A stretch of DNA of 64,000 bases from Hymenobacter montanus (GTDB lineage Bacteria; Bacteroidota; Bacteroidia; Cytophagales; Hymenobacteraceae), in contig NZ_JACXAD010000004.1 in assembly GCF_014699115.1 (NCBI RefSeq), positions 62,001 through 126,000 of the forward strand. The letters are read 5' to 3'. The notes under the pieces are model-generated. The model was given only the letters and a program-made list of their open reading frames with translations, was not told the origin of the DNA and did no database searches. Positions within the stretch are counted from its first letter, which is position 1; every line of letters begins with the position of its first letter. A program made the position numbers and the translations under genes. This document shows, in pieces, positions 60,402 through 64,000 of this stretch.

Positions 60402-61457
60402 ATGTCCGACTTGTATTCTGATGCAGAAGCCCCCTGGGACCTCCTGGCCAAACACCTGGCCGGTGAAGCATCTGCGTCGGAAGAGCAAGCTCTGTATACC
60501 TGGATTACCACCACCCCCGACCACCTGTCTCTGCTTACCACCGCCACCCGGGCCTGGGAGCGCGGGGGCAGTGCTGCCGAAGCTTTTTCGGAAGCCGACG
60601 TGGACGAGGCCTGGCAGCGCTTCCGGGTAGCGGCCGACTTAGCTCCGGCCCCCGCACCCGCCGTGGCGGAAGGCCGGGTAGTGCCGCTATGGCCCACCAC
60701 GCGGCCCTTGTTTCAAATGGCGGCAGCAGTACTGCTCCTTCTAGGGGTATGGAGCCTTCTGCACACTTTCTGGCCCCTGAGCCGCCAACTGGAAACCGTA
60801 ACGGTAGCCGCCGGCCCCCAGCGCCAGCAAACCACCTTGCCCGATGGCAGCCGCGTGTGGGTAAACCGCCACTCTACCCTGAGCTACGCCGCCGATTTCA
60901 ACCAGGCGGCGCGGGTGGTGCAGCTGCAAGGAGAGGCTTTCTTTGAAGTGAAGAAAGACCACGGCCGACCCTTTACGGTCCTCGCGAACGAGACCAAAAC
61001 CCAGGTGCTGGGCACGTCCTTCAATGTGCGCGCCTACGGGGCCGAAGATTCAGTCGAAGTGGCCGTGGTAACCGGGCGCGTGGCTTTCCGCCCAGTACGG
61101 CGCGTTGGCACCGGGGCCGATTCGGTGTTGCTTACCCCGGGCCAGCGGGGCGTGATTCACCGGGTAGCTCCCACGGCGGCCGTGCAGAAGCTCATTGTCG
61201 ACCCCAATTTCCGCGCCTGGCAACGCGAGGAGCTGGTCTTTGATAATCAACAACTAGCGCAACTGGCCCAAACGTTGTCGCACTACTACGACACCCCCGT
61301 GACCCTGGCTAACCCGGGTATTGGCAGTTGTCGTTTCACCGGCACCTTCGTCCGGGCCAGCTTGCCCCAGGTGCTGCGCGTAGTGAGCTTGTCGACCAAC
61401 CTCACCGTGCGCCAATCGGCTGCCGGTTACACCCTCGACGGCCCTGGCTGCCACTAG
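60402..61457 (+). CDS. FecR-family anti-sigma factor
   Basis: A 351-residue single-pass inner-membrane protein. The start at 60402 (MSDLYSDAEAPWDLL) is an ATG; a TTG five codons upstream is less likely. The N-terminal cytoplasmic part (about 1-105) binds the sigma factor (LLAKHLAGEASASEEQALYTWI). The membrane helix is MAAAVLLLLGVWSLLHTFW (about 109-127). The periplasmic FecR domain follows: TLPDGSRVWVNRHSTLSYAADF, VQLQGEAFFEVKKDHGRPFTV, and TQVLGTSFNVRAYG (about 150-225). The last 90 residues form the DUF4974 domain (LVFDNQQLAQLAQTLSHYYD, FTGTFVRASLPQVLRVVS), which contacts the STN/TonB partner. Confidence 0.93.
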   Translation: MSDLYSDAEAPWDLLAKHLAGEASASEEQALYTWITTTPDHLSLLTTATRAWERGGSAAEAFSEADVDEAWQRFRVAADLAPAPAPAVAEGRVVPLWPTTRPLFQMAAAVLLLLGVWSLLHTFWPLSRQLETVTVAAGPQRQQTTLPDGSRVWVNRHSTLSYAADFNQAARVVQLQGEAFFEVKKDHGRPFTVLANETKTQVLGTSFNVRAYGAEDSVEVAVVTGRVAFRPVRRVGTGADSVLLTPGQRGVIHRVAPTAAVQKLIVDPNFRAWQREELVFDNQQLAQLAQTLSHYYDTPVTLANPGIGSCRFTGTFVRASLPQVLRVVSLSTNLTVRQSAAGYTLDGPGCH

Positions 61458-61503
61458 CAGGGCGGCTTTCCTTCCATCTGTCACTGTAGATTTCCTTTTC
61501 GCC

Positions 61504-63243
61504 ATGCGAAATCGCATACGTCTGTTGCTGGCTCTGCTGGCTGCCTTAACTGGCGCACCACAGTCAGCCTATTCCCAGCCCCGTGCTGTCTCCGTGCTTG
61601 AGCGTAAAGTGACGGTGACCTTCAGCCAGGCTCCCCTCGAATCGGTTCTTCGAACGCTCCGGCGTCAGTATGGAGTGCGTATCTCCTATAGCAACACAGC
61701 GCTCGACTTACGCCAGCCCGTGACGCTAAGCGTGCAAAACCAGTCCCTGCGGACAGTGCTCAGCACGCTGTTAGCCAACAAAAACATCGGCTATGAGTTG
61801 GTTGGCGACCAGGTTGTGCTGCACGCAGTGCGGCCCTCCAGGCCGAAGCCCGCTGCAGGGAGTGAAGCACCGCCCGGTGTGGCAAGCAAAAACTTAACGG
61901 CCCTTCCTACTGCTAATGCCCCAGCGCCTAGCTTGCCACCAGGCAAAGCAGTAGTTAAATCAGCTTCAGCGAAGCAGTCCATTTCCCGGGCCTCGCCGGA
62001 TGGGCGATTAAGGGCGCCAAAATCAGGAGACCAACCGGTGAAAGCCGACCAACCAACGGGAGCCGTTGCGCTCCGCGACTCAGTCGCCGTGAAGGCCGTT
62101 GCTGCTCCCGACTCCGCTACCAAGCTGGCTATTCCCGAACCAGAGCCCGAGGAGATAGCCCGCCCCGCTCGCACCCGGCGAGCCCAGATTTCTTTCCTTG
62201 GGCCCTTGGGCTCGAATGGCTTACGTAGCGGCCAGACCGTGAATAAATTGTCAGTGAATCTGCTGGGCGGCTACGCGGCTGGAGTCGACGGCTTTGAAGC
62301 GGCAGGGTTATTCAACGTAGACCGCGACTCCGTGCGGGGCGTGCAGGTGGCGGGCCTGTTCAATATCGTGGGCCGTTATCTCAACGGCTTTCAGGGAGCT
62401 GGCTTGCTCAACGTGGTGGGCGGCCCTGGAACTGGCTGGCAAGCCGCGGGCCTGCTTAACGTGGCTGCCCAGCGGGTGAGCGGGGTGCAAACAGCTGGCT
62501 TGTTTAATTATAACGGCCCGGCAAAAATGACGGACGCCCCTGCCAGGGAGGCAAATGCGGCTTCCATCTCGCCCACCACCCAGAAGACCGTGCAGGCAGC
62601 GGGCTTATTTAACGTGTCGTCCGGCGAAGTGCGAGGCGTGCAGGCGGCGGGCTTGTTCAACGTCGCTGGCAAGGTACAGGGCGTGCAGTTCGCCGGGCTG
62701 CTCAACATTGCCGACTCGGTGGATGGCGTCAGTATTGCTCCCCTCAACTTCGTGCGCCACGGATACCATCGCGTCGAGGTGGTAAACACGGAGACGTGGC
62801 CTTTGGGCGCCAGTCTGAAGCTGGGCGGCTCACCAGCCTTCTACACCTTTTTCGCCGGGGCCTACGACGGCTTCGGGAACGGTAAGCGGCGCTGGGCCCT
62901 GGGCTATGGCGTTGGTGCGGAGTTTCTGACTCGCCACCGCGTTAATCTCAACCTCGACCTAGCAGCTCTGCATGTGAATGAGGAAGGCCGCAGCTGGACT
63001 GACGACCTTAACCTGCACAACCAGTTCCGCTTGCTGGTCGGCTTCGCTCCGTTCAAAGCAGGAGGGCACTTGCGCCTAGTAGCCGGCCCTACGGTGAGTG
63101 TGCTCGTTACGCAGCGCTACGACGCAGAGCGTGGGCAGGTCTACTCCAGCCTCGTGCAAGGCCGCCGTCTGTGGCTCGACGAGGGAAGCGCTACTACCCG
63201 TGTTTGGGGCTGGTTTGGCTACTGCGTGGGCCTTCGCTTTTAA
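61504..63243 (+). CDS. STN-domain protein with LA_2272-type surface repeats
   Basis: A 579-residue exported protein. Signal peptide about 1-24 (LLLALLAALTGAPQSAYSQ). The STN (secretin/TonB short N-terminal) domain, about 30-102, reads VTVTFSQAPLESVLRTLRRQYGVRISYSN and VLSTLLANKNIGYELVGDQVVLH. A Pro/Ala/Lys linker follows (about 105-225). From about 245 to 420 there are seven or more copies of a repeat GVQxAGLFNV of 20-22 residues, as in leptospiral LA_2272-family surface proteins. The end (about 425-579) looks like a beta-barrel. In FecI/FecR systems the STN domain belongs to a TonB receptor; here the receptor part is replaced. Confidence 0.85.
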   Translation: MRNRIRLLLALLAALTGAPQSAYSQPRAVSVLERKVTVTFSQAPLESVLRTLRRQYGVRISYSNTALDLRQPVTLSVQNQSLRTVLSTLLANKNIGYELVGDQVVLHAVRPSRPKPAAGSEAPPGVASKNLTALPTANAPAPSLPPGKAVVKSASAKQSISRASPDGRLRAPKSGDQPVKADQPTGAVALRDSVAVKAVAAPDSATKLAIPEPEPEEIARPARTRRAQISFLGPLGSNGLRSGQTVNKLSVNLLGGYAAGVDGFEAAGLFNVDRDSVRGVQVAGLFNIVGRYLNGFQGAGLLNVVGGPGTGWQAAGLLNVAAQRVSGVQTAGLFNYNGPAKMTDAPAREANAASISPTTQKTVQAAGLFNVSSGEVRGVQAAGLFNVAGKVQGVQFAGLLNIADSVDGVSIAPLNFVRHGYHRVEVVNTETWPLGASLKLGGSPAFYTFFAGAYDGFGNGKRRWALGYGVGAEFLTRHRVNLNLDLAALHVNEEGRSWTDDLNLHNQFRLLVGFAPFKAGGHLRLVAGPTVSVLVTQRYDAERGQVYSSLVQGRRLWLDEGSATTRVWGWFGYCVGLRF

Positions 63244-63269
63244 GGGCTGAAGTCCGCGTGATGCGGGCG

Positions 63270-63758
63270 TTATTTCAAGTTGGTGTTTCTGTTATTCAAT
63301 CTTAATACTTGCCCCGACCGCTTGCCGCTCCGCTTGATGCGCGCGCCGGGTTCCTGCTCCAACACCAAGCGCGGCAGGTTGCAATCGGTCAGGGCTACAT
63401 CTTGAGGGATGTACCCAGCTGCTCCAACCGTCACCTCCTGGCCGTCGTACACGGGGCCGGTAAACAGAAACATTCCTTCCGAATCGGTCACGTATACTTG
63501 TTGGGTGCCTTTTACATGCAGCGTAGCCCCGGCCAAAGGTCGGCCGTTCGGATCGAACACTTCACCACTAAGCGGTACGCAGGCCAGCCGCATCGGGCGG
63601 GTAGCTGCGGGAGCAGGTACCGGCGCATTTGTTTGGGTCGACAAAGTAATGCGGCCCTGAGTATCGACAGAATTATCTGACCGACTGGTGCTTTGAGCCA
63701 TGACCGATTGCGTGATGCCGGCACAAGTAATAGCTATGAGAAAAAGGAATAAGCGCAT
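63270..63758 (-). CDS. Secreted carboxypeptidase-regulatory-like domain protein
   Basis: A 162-residue protein with signal peptide FLFLIAITCAGITQSVMAQ (about 4-22). After a Ser/Thr/Pro linker it has one carboxypeptidase regulatory-like (beta-sandwich) domain, about 62-130: LSGEVFDPNGRPLAGATLHVKGTQQVYVTDSEGMFLFTGPVYDGQEVTVGAAGY. The domain is usually an N-terminal part of SusC-like receptors or a surface-protein module; here it is free-standing with a basic tail (RIKRSGKRSGQVLRL). It is convergent with the STN protein gene. Confidence 0.8.
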   Translation of the reverse strand: MRLFLFLIAITCAGITQSVMAQSTSRSDNSVDTQGRITLSTQTNAPVPAPAATRPMRLACVPLSGEVFDPNGRPLAGATLHVKGTQQVYVTDSEGMFLFTGPVYDGQEVTVGAAGYIPQDVALTDCNLPRLVLEQEPGARIKRSGKRSGQVLRLNNRNTNLK

Positions 63759-64000
63759 AATTCAAGGTGGGAATGATGGGCCAGGGAGGGATTGCCACAG
63801 GCCGTATAAGCTTCGCGCCGACGACAAACTCGCCTAGCGTGTATGTAAAACAAACTCTTATTTAATGAGGAACAGATGATAACGTGATACTTGGGTAGCC
63901 AGCTAGCGTAGCGCTCAATCAGAAACGGTACTACCACCGCTGGAAGCTATATCCACCAAGGCTTCGAAGCTACGAAAATCGGTGGTAAAAGCAAAGCTAA
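63759..64000. other. Right-edge stretch without a gene
   Basis: About 240 bases; an open frame on the minus strand has no protein-like pattern. It should hold the promoter of the preceding minus-strand gene. Confidence 0.35.

Noticed and set aside
1..64000. CRISPR array
   Set aside because: No set of regularly spaced direct repeats with unique spacers of 25-45 bases was seen; the only regular repeat array has an 11-bp step.

Overview
The window looks like a chromosomal segment of a high-GC member of the Bacteroidota, most likely Hymenobacter or a close relative. The evidence is a set of promoters with the Bacteroidota pattern (TTG, 19-20 nt, TAnnTTTG), the rpmG-DUF4295-ftsY gene order, an ECF sigma/FecR/STN regulatory group, lipoproteins of Bacteroidota type, and intergenic palindromic repeats. 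The genus is an inference from gene content, not from a marker gene.

Layout. 1-14272 is mostly housekeeping: the end of a cation-efflux gene, an APC permease, hemB, an FAD amine oxidase with ornithine aminotransferase, a SAM methyltransferase, ribosomal proteins L28 and L33, DUF4295, ftsY, a secreted Xaa-Pro aminopeptidase, 3-hydroxyacyl-CoA dehydrogenase and a degenerate Rieske-like lipoprotein. A tRNA-Asn gene (14383-14456) is followed by a complete QatABCD anti-phage system (14871-19838). 20172-25741 holds accessory metabolic genes, and 23785-26093 is littered with gene fragments (DnaB helicase, IS481-type transposase, tail-fibre S74 chaperone).

26279-26964 is the most unusual part. It has a Bacteroidota promoter, a 22-codon leader ORF whose central run of eight codons is Ser-Phe-Ser-Ser-Trp-Tyr-Tyr-Ser, a mutually exclusive antiterminator/terminator pair, and then an array of six tRNA genes (Trp-like, Tyr, Phe, Cys, Ser, Ser). 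The layout is that of trp-type attenuation, but the regulated product appears to be the tRNAs that decode the leader. I know of no described example, and I could not search.

27108-57770 is a nonribosomal peptide locus: a TPR/HTH regulator, a phosphopantetheinyl transferase, and one long minus-strand group running type II thioesterase, four NRPS proteins, an iron/2-oxoglutarate hydroxylase and a cyclic-peptide-type ABC exporter. The NRPSs read C-A-T-C-A-T-C / A-T-E / C-A-T-E / C-A-T-C-A(MT)-T-E*, a six-residue line with D residues expected at positions 3 and 4. It has a methyltransferase inserted between adenylation motifs a2 and a3, a last epimerase-like domain whose second active-site His is Glu, and no terminal thioesterase. 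Two adenylation domains are almost identical except at pocket residues, which points to recent copying and re-specification.

57771-58867 has no gene but holds a phased 11-bp TGGAC repeat array and a possible structured-RNA relic. 58868-63758 is a cell-surface signalling group: ECF sigma factor, GIN-domain lipoprotein, FecR-type anti-sigma factor, and an STN-domain protein with surface repeats in place of a TonB receptor.
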